Assembly: GCF_008642375.1 (NCBI RefSeq)
Contig: NZ_CP029194.1
Coordinates: 3,286,001-3,350,000, forward strand
DNA from: Streptomyces venezuelae
Lineage (GTDB): Bacteria; Actinomycetota; Actinomycetes; Streptomycetales; Streptomycetaceae
Reading direction: 5' to 3'
Length of the DNA stretch: 64,000 nucleotides
The notes beneath the pieces were generated by a model that was given only the letters and a program-made list of their open reading frames with translations, did no database searches and was not told the DNA's origin. Position numbers and translations under genes: made by a program. This document shows, piece by piece, positions 1-7,905 of the stretch. How positions within the stretch are numbered: the stretch's first letter is position 1; every line of letters starts with the position of its first letter.

Positions 1-494
1 CGGGCGGCTGGAACGCCATGAGCCGGATCGCCGCGTTCGGCGACCTGACCGGCGACGCGCGGTCCGACCTGCTCGCCGTCGAGAGGTCCACCGGCCGGCT
101 GTGGCTGTACCCGGGCACGTCCACGGGCACGCTGGGCGCGCGCAAGCTGCTCGGCAACGGCGGCTGGAACGGCATGAACGCCCTGGCCGGCGTCGGTGAC
201 ATGAACGGCGACGGCCGGGCCGACCTGTACGCCCGTGAGGCGTCCACCGGCAAGCTCTGGCTCTACCCGGGCAAGCCCGGCGCGCTCGGCTCGCGGGTGC
301 TGGTCGGCAGCGGCGGCTGGAACGCCATGACGTCGCTCATCGCGAACGGCGACTGGTCGGGCGACGGCAAGGCGGACCTGCTCGCGACGAAGGACCCCGA
401 CTGGCTGGTCCAGTACCAGGGCACCGGCACGGGCGGCGTCCGCGCGGGCGAGGAGACCACCGGCACCTGGTGGTACCTGAACGGCGCCTTCTGA
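1..494 (+). CDS. FG-GAP/VCBS repeat protein, C-terminal end (partial)
   Basis: The gene enters from the left edge in frame 3 and only its last ~164 residues are seen. They form three FG-GAP/VCBS-like blades, each with an acidic calcium-type loop (DLTGDARSD, DMNGDGRAD, DWSGDGKAD), a TGRLWLYPG or TGKLWLYPG strand and a GGWN-x-M linker. These blades build beta-propellers in secreted Streptomyces proteins, often attached to peptidases, glycosidases or lectins. The catalytic or anchoring part, if any, lies outside the window, so the function of the whole protein cannot be named. A strong hairpin follows the stop codon. Confidence 0.85.
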   Translation, partial: GGWNAMSRIAAFGDLTGDARSDLLAVERSTGRLWLYPGTSTGTLGARKLLGNGGWNGMNALAGVGDMNGDGRADLYAREASTGKLWLYPGKPGALGSRVLVGSGGWNAMTSLIANGDWSGDGKADLLATKDPDWLVQYQGTGTGGVRAGEETTGTWWYLNGAF

Positions 495-499
495 GTCCG

Positions 500-533
500 A
501 AGAGGGCCTCCGCCTCCGGGCGGGGGCCCTCTT
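500..533 (+). terminator. Hairpin after the FG-GAP gene
   Basis: The arms AAGAGGGCC and GGCCCTCTT pair perfectly around a GC-rich loop, starting 6 bases after the stop codon. There is no U-tract, which is usual for Streptomyces terminators. Confidence 0.65.
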
Positions 534-591
534 GGCGTGCGAGGGACCGGCGGCGTGCCCGTGTCAACGGGTGTGTCCGAACCGCCGGCAG

Positions 592-840
592 CTCATCCGG
601 CCGGTCATCCTCTCCGACGGCTTCTCCGGCGGGGCGAGCGAGCTCGACAAGCCCTGGCACGGCCTGGAGGAGAACGGCGACTCCACGCGGCCGGCCGGGA
701 CGTCATCATCCTCGGCCACCACGACCGGCCGGCGTCGATCAAGGACAACGCCGGCACCGCCATCGAGCGCATCCGCCGCGCCCTCGACGAGCGGGCGGGT
801 CGGGCGAAGCTGGTCGTGGGCAGCTCCGTCGGAATGGGTA
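592..840 (+). pseudogene. Remnant of an alpha/beta-hydrolase-type gene, frameshifted
   Basis: Two protein-like pieces lie in different frames. Bases 592-684 (frame 1) read LIRPVILSDGFSGGASELDK and onward. Bases 693-836 (frame 3) read GRDVIILGHHDRPASI, then a helix-like stretch, then KLVVGSSVGM. Together they resemble the start of PGAP1/lipase-like hydrolases: an opening strand, a loop, a DVIILG strand and the nucleophile-elbow region, normally of G-x-S-x-G type and here GSSVG. The segment between the pieces is shortened and the rest of the hydrolase is missing. I read this as a decayed fragment; the family is assigned from memory of its pattern. Confidence 0.5.
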
Positions 841-885
841 CGACTACTCAAGCGGGCGGTGGCCGCCGGCCCGCAAGGTAGCGGC

Positions 886-1572
886 ATGCGATCGATCTTC
901 TCCCCGAAGCCCCTGCTCACCGCCGCACTCGGCAGCGTCGTCGTCCTGGCCGCCGTCGGCACCCCGAGCGCCCACGCCGGCACGACCACCACCCGCGCCT
1001 CCGCCACCACGACCGCCTCCGCCGCCTCGGCTCGCGCCGTCGCCGCCCACGCCGCCTCCCGCGCCGCCGCCATGCGGACCGCCCGGGCGGCGACCGTCAT
1101 GTCGAGCGCCCGTGTGGCCGAGGCACGGTTCCTGGAGCTGGCCCACCTCCTCGCGCAGAGCTGCGAACCGCAGGTCCTCAGCGCCGCAGGCCACGTGGCA
1201 TCGGCGCCGACCCCCGACCACCCCCTGCCCGTCCTGGCCGACCCGGTGCCGCTGACCCCGGCGGAGGAGTGCGCCGCCCAGAGGCACCAGTTCCGGATCA
1301 ACAAGGCGTTCTCCGGACAGGAGACGGCCACGTACGAGCAGCTGCGGGACAGGCTGAAGGCCCTGACATACCCCGGAGCACGGATCCACCGCATGCCGAA
1401 CTTCACGGGCAAGCCCGTGGTGAGGCTCGACCTGCGCGTGGGAGCCGAACACCTGGCCCTGGAGGTCACCGACATCGGCCACGGCGTCATGGTCCGGGCG
1501 TTCGGCGCACCGCAGGGCTGGATGGTGACCGATGTCCGGCTGAAGCGGCAGCCGGACCGTCCCACCTCCTGA
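886..1572 (+). CDS. Secreted protein of unknown function
   Basis: The 228-residue product starts at ATG 886 (MRSIFSPKPLL), followed by a hydrophobic core and a likely signal-peptidase I site, SAHA|GT, near residue 31. The frame stays open upstream to 532, but that stretch carries the hydrolase remnant and has no secretion signal, so the internal ATG is preferred. Residues ~32-75 are a low-complexity Ala/Thr/Arg stretch. The remainder is a small globular domain with two cysteines (SCEP and EECAAQ) and alternating strand-like segments. I do not recognise a family. It is probably exported. Confidence 0.65.
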   Translation: MRSIFSPKPLLTAALGSVVVLAAVGTPSAHAGTTTTRASATTTASAASARAVAAHAASRAAAMRTARAATVMSSARVAEARFLELAHLLAQSCEPQVLSAAGHVASAPTPDHPLPVLADPVPLTPAEECAAQRHQFRINKAFSGQETATYEQLRDRLKALTYPGARIHRMPNFTGKPVVRLDLRVGAEHLALEVTDIGHGVMVRAFGAPQGWMVTDVRLKRQPDRPTS

Positions 1573-1606
1573 GAAACCTCCTGATACCTCCGGTGAAAGC
1601 CCGAGG

Positions 1607-2179
1607 CTAGGCCTCGCGCACGACACGGTGCCGGAGCAGGATCGAGCGGCCGTCGAAGGTGCGGGTCTCCACCGTCTCCAGTTCCGTGCGGTTCTCGGCA
1701 GGGCGGAAGGCCGGGGTGCCGCCGCCGAGGAGCACGGGGTGGACGACGACCCGGTACTCGTCGATCGCACCGTGCGCGCCCAGGTGGGCGGCCAGGTCCG
1801 CGCCGCCGAACAGCACCAGGTTCTTTCCGGACGCCGCGAGCGCCCTCAGCTCCTCGGCGACGTTCTCGGAGACGAGCGTGGTGTTCCAGTCGAGGTCCCG
1901 GCCCGCGAGGGTCCGGGAGACCACGACCTTCGGGGTCTCCAGCCAGACCGGGGCGAAGGCCAGGTCGTGCGGGTCCTGCGAGTACTTCCGGGCGTTCGGC
2001 CAGAAGCCGGACATCAGGTCCCAGACCTTGCGGCCGTAGAGGAAGACCGTGTCGCCGGCGGTCAGTTCCTCGGTGTAGGCGGAGAGTTCGGGGCCCATGG
2101 CCGGCCAGTCGAACTCCCCGTTCGGCCCGGCGATGAAACCGTCGAGGGACTGGTGCACGAAGTGAATGATCCGACCCAT
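1607..2179 (-). CDS. Dihydrofolate reductase family (RibD C-terminal-like) protein
   Basis: This 190-residue protein opens with GRIIHFVHQSLDGFIAGPNGEFDW, the N-terminal signature of the RibD_C/DHFR-like family. It continues with VFLYGRKVWDLMSGFW, KVVVSRTL and the nucleotide-binding LVLFGGADLAAHL, ending in VVVHPVLLGGGTPAF. Such proteins are NADPH-dependent reductases of uncertain substrate. ATG 2179 is preferred over longer options because GGCGGAGAC lies just upstream and the family motif begins at residue 2. It stands alone, facing away from the next gene. A role as true folate DHFR is unlikely given the RibD_C-type motifs. Confidence 0.85.
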   Translation of the reverse strand: MGRIIHFVHQSLDGFIAGPNGEFDWPAMGPELSAYTEELTAGDTVFLYGRKVWDLMSGFWPNARKYSQDPHDLAFAPVWLETPKVVVSRTLAGRDLDWNTTLVSENVAEELRALAASGKNLVLFGGADLAAHLGAHGAIDEYRVVVHPVLLGGGTPAFRPAENRTELETVETRTFDGRSILLRHRVVREA

Positions 2180-2276
2180 GGTGTCTCCGCCTGACTTCCG
2201 GTGTCGCGTACCGCCCTTGCGGCTCGCTCTCGCCATGAAGTCGGAGTCGGGCGACGCCCTTCGACATTCCAGGAGA

Positions 2277-2304
2277 AGTTCTTTCGGCCAACTTCTTTCG
2301 GCCA
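2277..2304. repeat. 14-bp tandem duplication in the 2180-2464 intergenic region
   Basis: AGTTCTTTCGGCCA is followed directly by ACTTCTTTCGGCCA (13 of 14 bases identical). It lies between two divergent genes and may be a slippage duplication or a paired binding site. I see nothing else in the 285-bp gap except unresolved promoters. Confidence 0.6.
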
Positions 2305-2464
2305 GGGCGGCCGTGGAAGTCAGCGTCACTCGTACGGGCGGTCTTCACCCAGCGTGTCGTTCCGGGCATATGCCGTGCGGTACGTTCGCAACAAATCGGC
2401 CCCCGTCGACGGGTGCAACCGTCGCCGAGGGCCTGAACCACCAGTGGAAGAGCGTCCACCCGTG

Positions 2465-3433
2465 ATGTATCGCAACTTTATCGCGCCCTCGCGCGACTTC
2501 ACCCAGCTGACCAACGCCCTCATCCGGCATCCGCGCCTCGACTCGCACGCGACGCGCCTCCTGACCTGGCAGCTCTCCCTCCCGGCACACGCCCGCGAAA
2601 CCCTCTCCGACACCGCCAAGCGCGCCCGGATCGGGGCCACTTCCTTCAACGCCGCCAAGCGGCAGCTCAAGGCCGAGGGGTACGTGCACGAGCGCAGGGT
2701 CCAGATGGCCGGCGGGCTCTGGGCCACCCAACAGCTCGTCTCCAGCACGCCGTTACGCCCCGAGGAAGCCGCCAAGGTCTTCGCCCGGCTGCCTGCCCGC
2801 ACCGGCATCGAGCGGGTGTATCCGCAGGTGGCGCCGAGTGCCCGCCCTCCGGCCGTCGGTGGTCCGACACCCCCGTCGACCGACGGTCATCCAGAGAAAA
2901 CACCGGAGGGAAAGACCTCCAACCTTCCGCCCGATCCGGAGCCGGAGCCCCGTCCGGAGCGGGAGCCCGAGCCCGATCCGGAGCCCGAGCCCGATTCGGA
3001 ATCCGAGCCCGAGCCCGAGCCCGAGCCCCAACTCGCCGAGGCCCGCGCCCTCGTCGGCGCCCTCCCCCTCCTCTCCCCCGCCCTCCGCCGCATCCCTCCC
3101 GGCATGCGCGACGAACTCGCCCTCCTCGTCGCCCGCTGGCTCGCCGCCGGGCACACCTCCGCCGACGTCCACGAGCACCTTCGGCTCGGACTGCCCGGCG
3201 CCGGGACGCCCGTACACCGGCCGGGCGGGCTCGTGCGGTACCTGCTGAAGGACGTGCCGCCCCTCGCCCCGCCCCCGGCCCCGCACGGGCCCCCACGCCT
3301 CTCCGCGCGCCTCGAAGGCGCCGTCGAGTGCTCCGGGAGACACGTCCAGCCCATGCTGTTCCGGCCCGTCGCCGACGAGACGCTCTGCCCGGACTGCGCG
3401 GCGCCCGGGCCCGTACCGCCTCAGGGGTCCTGA
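2465..3433 (+). CDS. Winged-helix DNA-binding protein with Pro-Glu repeat linker
   Basis: The 322-residue product starts at ATG 2465; an in-frame GTG lies one codon upstream. Residues ~1-100 form a winged-helix domain like the helix-turn-helix proteins common in streptomycetes (LTNALIRHPRLDSHATRLLTWQLSL, then SFNAAKRQLKAEGYVHERR). Residues ~155-190 are a charged P-E/P-D repeat linker. After it comes a helical domain (ALRRIPPGMRDELALLVARWLAAG) and a C-terminal Cys cluster (ECSGRH then CPDCA) that could bind zinc. A DNA-binding role is inferred; the target is unknown. Its 3' end overlaps the convergent diguanylate cyclase by 13 bp. Confidence 0.8.
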   Translation: MYRNFIAPSRDFTQLTNALIRHPRLDSHATRLLTWQLSLPAHARETLSDTAKRARIGATSFNAAKRQLKAEGYVHERRVQMAGGLWATQQLVSSTPLRPEEAAKVFARLPARTGIERVYPQVAPSARPPAVGGPTPPSTDGHPEKTPEGKTSNLPPDPEPEPRPEREPEPDPEPEPDSESEPEPEPEPQLAEARALVGALPLLSPALRRIPPGMRDELALLVARWLAAGHTSADVHEHLRLGLPGAGTPVHRPGGLVRYLLKDVPPLAPPPAPHGPPRLSARLEGAVECSGRHVQPMLFRPVADETLCPDCAAPGPVPPQGS

Positions 3434-4557
3434 GGCGGCAGCTCCACCGGCGGTGCGTCGCGGAAGCGGCGGCGGTCGCGGGCTCCCGGCGGGGCGTCGG
3501 CCAGACGGATGACCGTGCCGTCCCGGCCCGCCACGACCGGCTTCGCCGAGCGCGCCGCCTTCGCCTGGTACTGGGCCGCGTCCGCGAGCCGGAAGAGGCG
3601 GCGCGCCGACCTGAGCGGGCCGATGGGATCGCCCGTGGACGCGACCCCGCACGCCACGCCCTCACCGAGCTCCAGCTCCGCCGCCCGCACGCAGAGCTCC
3701 TCGGCGACCGCGACCACCTCGTCCGCCGTCGGGCCGACCGTGAGGAGGCAGAACTCGTCGCCGCCGAGGCGGGCCGCGAGCGCGCCGGGGAGCCGGGCGC
3801 CGCAGCGGGAGAGGACCGAGCCGAAGCGTTCGAGGAGCCGGTCGCCGACGGCGTGGCCGTGGGTGTCGTTGACCCGCTTGAGGCCGTTGAGGTCGCAGAC
3901 CATCAGGCTCACGACGGAGCCGTCGGCCCGGTAGCGCTCGATGGCCTCGTCCAGTCGGGTGTCGACGGCCCGCCGGTTGGCGAGGCCGGTGAGCGGATCG
4001 GTGAAGGCCAGCTTGCGGACCTCCTCCAGGCGCTCCGCCTGGGCGATGCCGGCCGCGACGACCGCCGCGAGGACGGTCGCGAAGTCGGCGTCCGCCCGGG
4101 TGAAAGGTTTCGCCTCGGGCGGCCGCGCGACGTACAGCTCACCCCAGGCCCGGCCGTGCAGCACGATCGGGGCGACCACGCAGCAGCCCCGGCCCCGCCT
4201 TCGCAGGCCCGTCACACGGCCGGTCGGGACCCGGTCGTCGGCCGTCTCCACCCAGGCGTCGGGCTCGCCGCCACCGGCCCACTGCTCGTGCAGGAACTCG
4301 GTGATCTCGGGAAACTGGTGCACCGGATACGTCTCCGAGTCCGGGAACTCCTCCTCGCCCACGGCCCGCTCCCCGGCGTTGACCAGGACCTTGAGTCTGC
4401 CGTGGTCCCGCTCCCAGACGGAGAGGGCGGCGAACGTCCCGTCGAGCCCCTCGCAGGACCCGAGCGCCGCCGCCCGCCAGAACTCGCGTGGAGTGTGCGC
4501 CGCCGCCATCCCCTGCGCCAGCGCCACTACGGCCCGCAGCCGTACATCCTCACCCAT
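3421..4557 (-). CDS. cdgE: GAF-GGDEF diguanylate cyclase (CdgE-like)
   Basis: This 378-residue cytoplasmic protein has a GAF-like sensor domain (~1-170) and a GGDEF domain (~185-330) with TDPLTGLANRRA, the metal/substrate region MVCDLNGLKRVNDTHGHAVGD and an intact active loop, RLGGDEF. It should make cyclic di-GMP from two GTP. The RxxD inhibitory site normally found five residues before GGDEF is absent, so product inhibition may be weak. Domain order and neighbours match S. coelicolor SCO4931, which I recall as CdgE. The start is supported by a GGAGG just upstream. A BldD-like box lies 44 bp upstream, which suggests feedback control of development. Confidence 0.88.
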   Translation of the reverse strand: MGEDVRLRAVVALAQGMAAAHTPREFWRAAALGSCEGLDGTFAALSVWERDHGRLKVLVNAGERAVGEEEFPDSETYPVHQFPEITEFLHEQWAGGGEPDAWVETADDRVPTGRVTGLRRRGRGCCVVAPIVLHGRAWGELYVARPPEAKPFTRADADFATVLAAVVAAGIAQAERLEEVRKLAFTDPLTGLANRRAVDTRLDEAIERYRADGSVVSLMVCDLNGLKRVNDTHGHAVGDRLLERFGSVLSRCGARLPGALAARLGGDEFCLLTVGPTADEVVAVAEELCVRAAELELGEGVACGVASTGDPIGPLRSARRLFRLADAAQYQAKAARSAKPVVAGRDGTVIRLADAPPGARDRRRFRDAPPVELPPQDP

Positions 4558-4600
4558 TCCTCCAGCTTAGGGAGGTTTGACCCGTTTTCCCCTGCGAGGC

Positions 4601-4615
4601 GTCACGGAAAGTGAC
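4601..4615. promoter_or_regulatory. Candidate BldD box upstream of the diguanylate cyclase
   Basis: GTCAC-GGAAA-GTGAC is a perfect 5+5 inverted repeat with a 5-bp spacer, matching the TNAC-N5-GTNA arms of the BldD consensus as I remember it. It lies 44 bp upstream of the ATG at 4557, within the 100-bp gap between the hydratase and cyclase genes, where the cyclase promoter should be. The central bases match the consensus less well. Confidence 0.5.
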
Positions 4616-4657
4616 ATTTAGTGCAAAGAGGGACGAACGGACCGACCCCGGAGAGGG

Positions 4658-5446
4658 TCACTCCCCCGGCCACTCCGGCTTCCGCTTCTCGTTGAACGCC
4701 GCCACGCCCTCCGCGCGGTCCCCCGAGAACGCCACCGAACGCCACGCCGCGTCCTCGACCTCCAGGCCGGCCCGCAGGTCCAGGCCCTGGCCGAGCCGCA
4801 TGGCCTTCTTCGCGGCGCGCAGCCCGACCGGCGAGTTGACCGCGATCCGACCGGCCAGCTCCAGGGCGCCCGTCCGCGCGTCCTCCGCCAGGAGGTCGAC
4901 GAGACCCAGCTCGCGCGCCTCCGCCGCCTCCACCCGGCGCGCCGTGAAGACCAGCTCGGCGGCGCGCGCCGCGCCCACCCGGCGCGGGAGGAGCTGCGTA
5001 CCACCGCCGCCCGGGATGACGCCGACGGAGACCTCGGGGAGGCCGACCACGGCGGTCCCGTCGGCGACGATCACGTCGCAGGCGAGCGCGAGCTCGAAGC
5101 CGCCGCCGAGGGCGAAGCCGTGCACGGCGGCGACCGTCGGCATCGGCAGCTCCAGGACGCCGGTGTAGGCGGCACGGGCGGTCGGGCGCTGGCGGACGAG
5201 CTCGGCGTCGGTGAAGGAGTTGCGCTCCTTGAGGTCCGCGCCGACGCAGAAGGCCCGGTCGTTCGAGGAGGTGAGGACGGTGACGCGGACGGAGGCGTCG
5301 GCGGCGAGCGCGTCGCAGGCCGCGCCGAGGGAGCGGGCCATCTCGGAGGAGACCGCGTTCATCGCCTTGGGCCGGTCGAGGACCAATTCGGCCACGTGAC
5401 CGTCCTTCCGGACCACCACGAACTCACCAAAACGCTGCTCGGACAT
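4658..5446 (-). CDS. Enoyl-CoA hydratase/isomerase family protein
   Basis: The 262-residue crotonase-fold protein carries the CoA-binding and oxyanion-hole signatures: CVGADLKER, then GFALGGGFELALACDV with one acidic residue of the active site, then LPEVSVGVIPGGGGTQLLPR with the second Glu. Both catalytic-type glutamates are present, so true hydratase activity on enoyl-CoA is plausible. Its place beside acyl-CoA carboxylase genes suggests fatty-acid, branched-chain or propionate-related metabolism, but the substrate cannot be read from the sequence. A perfect CCCGTTAAC palindrome lies 28 bp upstream of its start codon, so a dedicated regulator is likely. Confidence 0.88.
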   Translation of the reverse strand: MSEQRFGEFVVVRKDGHVAELVLDRPKAMNAVSSEMARSLGAACDALAADASVRVTVLTSSNDRAFCVGADLKERNSFTDAELVRQRPTARAAYTGVLELPMPTVAAVHGFALGGGFELALACDVIVADGTAVVGLPEVSVGVIPGGGGTQLLPRRVGAARAAELVFTARRVEAAEARELGLVDLLAEDARTGALELAGRIAVNSPVGLRAAKKAMRLGQGLDLRAGLEVEDAAWRSVAFSGDRAEGVAAFNEKRKPEWPGE

Positions 5447-5473
5447 GCCGCAGACCCTCCCGACCCGCTCGGG

Positions 5474-5495
5474 CCCGTTAACGACGGTTAACGGG
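5474..5495. promoter_or_regulatory. Palindromic operator candidate upstream of enoyl-CoA hydratase
   Basis: CCCGTTAAC-GACG-GTTAACGGG is a perfect 9-bp inverted repeat around a 4-bp spacer. It starts 28 bp upstream of the hydratase start codon at 5446, a position suited to repression. Its size and symmetry resemble TetR-family operators of lipid-metabolism regulators. The cognate protein is unknown. Confidence 0.6.
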
Positions 5496-5510
5496 CGTTC
5501 ACCCGAGATC

Positions 5511-5584
5511 CTAGGGCCTGGCGGCCGGATCAGGCAGGGTCAGGGGCGTCGCGAGCCCTGCCTGATCCGCCCGCCAGGCCCTAG
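5511..5584. repeat. Long palindromic element, also terminator of cya
   Basis: CTAGGGCCTGGCGG... (5511-5539) pairs with the mirror sequence ending ...CCAGGCCCTAG at 5584, giving a stem of about 27 bp around a 16-base loop. The right arm supplies the TAG stop codon of the adenylate cyclase gene. Related GGCCTG/GATCMGG words recur at 48180-48218. It can act as a bidirectional terminator. Confidence 0.75.
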
Positions 5585-6747
5585 GTCGGGCGGCGGGTCA
5601 GGAGCCAGGGCTCGACGACACCGAGGCCTCGTACCGGCCTCTGCCACATCGGCTGGAGCGCGAAGCGGTACGTGGCGGCCTGGCGGCCCTCCTTCTCCGC
5701 GCGGGCCGCCTCCTCGGCCGCCTCCGCCTCGGAGGCGGGCGCGTCCCCGGTCCTGGACAGCTCCGCCGCGAGCGCGCCGTCGACGAGCACGGCGTCCTTG
5801 GGGGCTATCGAGGTGAGGCGGCTGGCGAGGTTCACGGTCGTGCCGAAGACATCGCCCATGCGGGTGGTCACCGTGCCGAAGGCGATGCCGACGCGCAGCG
5901 CGGGCATCGTCTCGTCGTGGCCGAGGGTCTCGATGAGCCGGAGCGCGATCTCGGCGGCCGTGCCGGGGTCGTCGGCGCAGTAGAGGACCTCGTCGCCGAG
6001 GGTCTTGATGAGCCGGCCGCCGTGCGCGGCGACGAGGTCGGCGCAGGTCGTCTCGAAGGCCTCGACGAGCTCGCCGAGCTCCTCCTCCTCCAGGCGGCGG
6101 GTGAGGCGGGTGAAGCCCACGAGGTCCGCGAAGCCGACCGCGAGCCGCCGGTCGACCATCTCCTCGTCGTCGGCGGCCTGCACGAGCACGCGGCCGGTCG
6201 CGGCGGCGAGCTGCCGCCGCCACACGTAGATCAGGAACTCCTCCAGCTCGGGCAGGAGCAGCTCGACGAGGGGATATGTCACCTCGGTGCGGGTCATGCC
6301 GGGCTCGGGCGGCTCGGTGAGGCCCTCCAGGAAGGAGTCGATCTGCCACTCGGCGAGCCGGGCGGTCGTCTGGCCGGTGGAGCGGGCGACCTGGACGGCC
6401 ATGGGCTCGCTGAGCAGTCCGGCCTCGACGAGACCGGCGAGGCGGCGCAGCGCGAGGACGTCGGCCTCGGTGAGGGCCTTGGCCTGGCCGATGTCGGCGA
6501 AGCCCATGGCGCGCCAGAAGCGGGAGGCGAGCTCCATGGAGACGCCGGCGGTGCGGGCGGCCTGGAACGGCGTGTAGCGGCGGTCGGCGCCGAGGATCAG
6601 CTGTTCCAGCCGGATGGCGAGGGGGTCGTCGCTCGGCTCGGCCGTGTGGTCGACCTCGTGGTGCGGGGTGGGGTACGTGGGCGGTTCGTGGGTGGGGTTC
6701 GCGGGTGGCTCGGTTCCGTCGCCCGCGTTCGCGTCGTCGACGGTCAC
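5581..6747 (-). CDS. cya: Class III adenylate cyclase
   Basis: This 388-residue protein makes cAMP from ATP. The class III catalytic domain (~205-340) shows the first metal-binding Asp in VGFADLVGFTRL, the second in RLIKTLGDEVLYCADD, and the NLASRL segment with the transition-state Arg/Asn region. An N-terminal Pro/Glu-rich stretch (~1-40) precedes a helical region (~45-190) of the type found in Streptomyces Cya, with no clear membrane segment. The start is GTG 6747. Position between birA and an enoyl-CoA hydratase matches S. coelicolor cya (SCO4928), which controls spore germination and development. The stop codon lies in a palindromic repeat. Confidence 0.92.
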   Translation of the reverse strand: MTVDDANAGDGTEPPANPTHEPPTYPTPHHEVDHTAEPSDDPLAIRLEQLILGADRRYTPFQAARTAGVSMELASRFWRAMGFADIGQAKALTEADVLALRRLAGLVEAGLLSEPMAVQVARSTGQTTARLAEWQIDSFLEGLTEPPEPGMTRTEVTYPLVELLLPELEEFLIYVWRRQLAAATGRVLVQAADDEEMVDRRLAVGFADLVGFTRLTRRLEEEELGELVEAFETTCADLVAAHGGRLIKTLGDEVLYCADDPGTAAEIALRLIETLGHDETMPALRVGIAFGTVTTRMGDVFGTTVNLASRLTSIAPKDAVLVDGALAAELSRTGDAPASEAEAAEEAARAEKEGRQAATYRFALQPMWQRPVRGLGVVEPWLLTRRPT

Positions 6748-6919
6748 CGGCCGCCTCCTGCCCGTTCCCTGCCGCTGCCCACGTGTCCTGCCGATCTGTC
6801 GCTTGGATCGCGCTCCACGATACGGCAGGTGTGTGCTGGCTCACGCGCGAACGGCTGCCGCCTTCGCGCGGTGGGGGTGCGCCCACCCTGCCCTGGAGGG
6901 TGGGCGCCCACGCCCCAGG

Positions 6920-7771
6920 TCAGCTCGGAGTCCGCAGGTGGACGATGTCGCCCGCGCCGACGGCCTCCTGGCCGCCGCCCTCCGTGGCCACGACGAGGCG
7001 CCCGTCGCCGTCCAGGGCGACGGCCTCGCCCTCCAGCATCCGCTCGCCGGGCAGGTCGGCCCGGACGCGGCGGCCGAGGGTCGCGCAGCCGGCCGCGTAG
7101 GCCGCCTGGAGGCCGGAGGCGGCGGGGTCGCCGTCGGCCCGCACCCAGTCGCCGTACCACTGGGCGAGGGAGCGCAGGACGGCCCGCAGGAGGGTGTCGC
7201 GGTCGGTGGATACGGCGCCGGCGAGGAGGAGGGAGCCGGCCCCGGGGACGGGCAGCTCGTCCTCGCGCAGGGTGACGTTGATGCCGAGACCGACGACGAT
7301 GGCGTCCTCCCCGGCGCGCTCGGCGAGGATGCCGCCGGTCTTGCGCTCCTCGCCTCCGACGGAAACCAGCAGGTCGTTCGGCCACTTGAGGGACATGTCG
7401 GTCCCGGCGGCCTTCGCGAGGCCGGTCGCGGCGGCCACGCCGGTGAGCAGCGGGAGCCAGCCCCAGCGGTGCACGGGCACGTCCGGCTTGAGGAGGACGG
7501 AGAGGAAGAGTCCGGAGCGGGCGGGCGCCGTCCAGCTGCGGTCGAGGCGGCCGCGGCCCGAGGTCTGTTCCTCGGCGACGAGCACCGCGCCCTCGGGCAG
7601 CTCGTCGGCGCGGGCGGCGAGGTCGCTGTTGGTGGAGCCGGTGGTGCCGACCACGTCGAGCGAGGTCCACAGAGCGTCGGGTTGCACGAGCGCGCGACGC
7701 AGGGCGGGGGCGTTCAGCGGGGGCCGGTCGAGGTCGGACCAGGGCCGGTCGGAGCCTTGAGAGGTCGTCAT
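6920..7771 (-). CDS. birA: Biotin--[acetyl-CoA-carboxylase] ligase
   Basis: This 283-residue enzyme attaches biotin to the carrier lysine of acyl-CoA carboxylase via biotinyl-AMP. Visible motifs are the GSTNSDL substrate region, the flexible loop EEQTSGRGRLDRSW (GRGRxxR/W, contacts biotinyl-AMP), LSLKWPNDLL and VVGLGINV, with a small C-terminal SH3-like domain. There is no N-terminal DNA-binding domain, so it is a group I ligase and not a repressor. It is divergent from pccB; the likely client is the biotin domain of AccA2 encoded at 13622-15376. Confidence 0.93.
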   Translation of the reverse strand: MTTSQGSDRPWSDLDRPPLNAPALRRALVQPDALWTSLDVVGTTGSTNSDLAARADELPEGAVLVAEEQTSGRGRLDRSWTAPARSGLFLSVLLKPDVPVHRWGWLPLLTGVAAATGLAKAAGTDMSLKWPNDLLVSVGGEERKTGGILAERAGEDAIVVGLGINVTLREDELPVPGAGSLLLAGAVSTDRDTLLRAVLRSLAQWYGDWVRADGDPAASGLQAAYAAGCATLGRRVRADLPGERMLEGEAVALDGDGRLVVATEGGGQEAVGAGDIVHLRTPS

Positions 7772-7905
7772 GCAAGCCAGAGTAGGTGTGGCAAAGACCG
7801 CAGTGCCGAACCGTATCCGCGTCGATACGCTACGGGTCAGTAGGCCAGCAGTAGCCCATTCGTAGTCAACGAACCCCCCGTGACCAGGCAGGGAGCCGCA
7901 TCCCG

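Noticed and set aside
564..2459. Long open frame of 631 codons on the minus strand
   Set aside because: It runs antisense to the secreted-protein gene and through the DHFR-like gene in another frame. It has Arg/Pro-rich composition and no domain.
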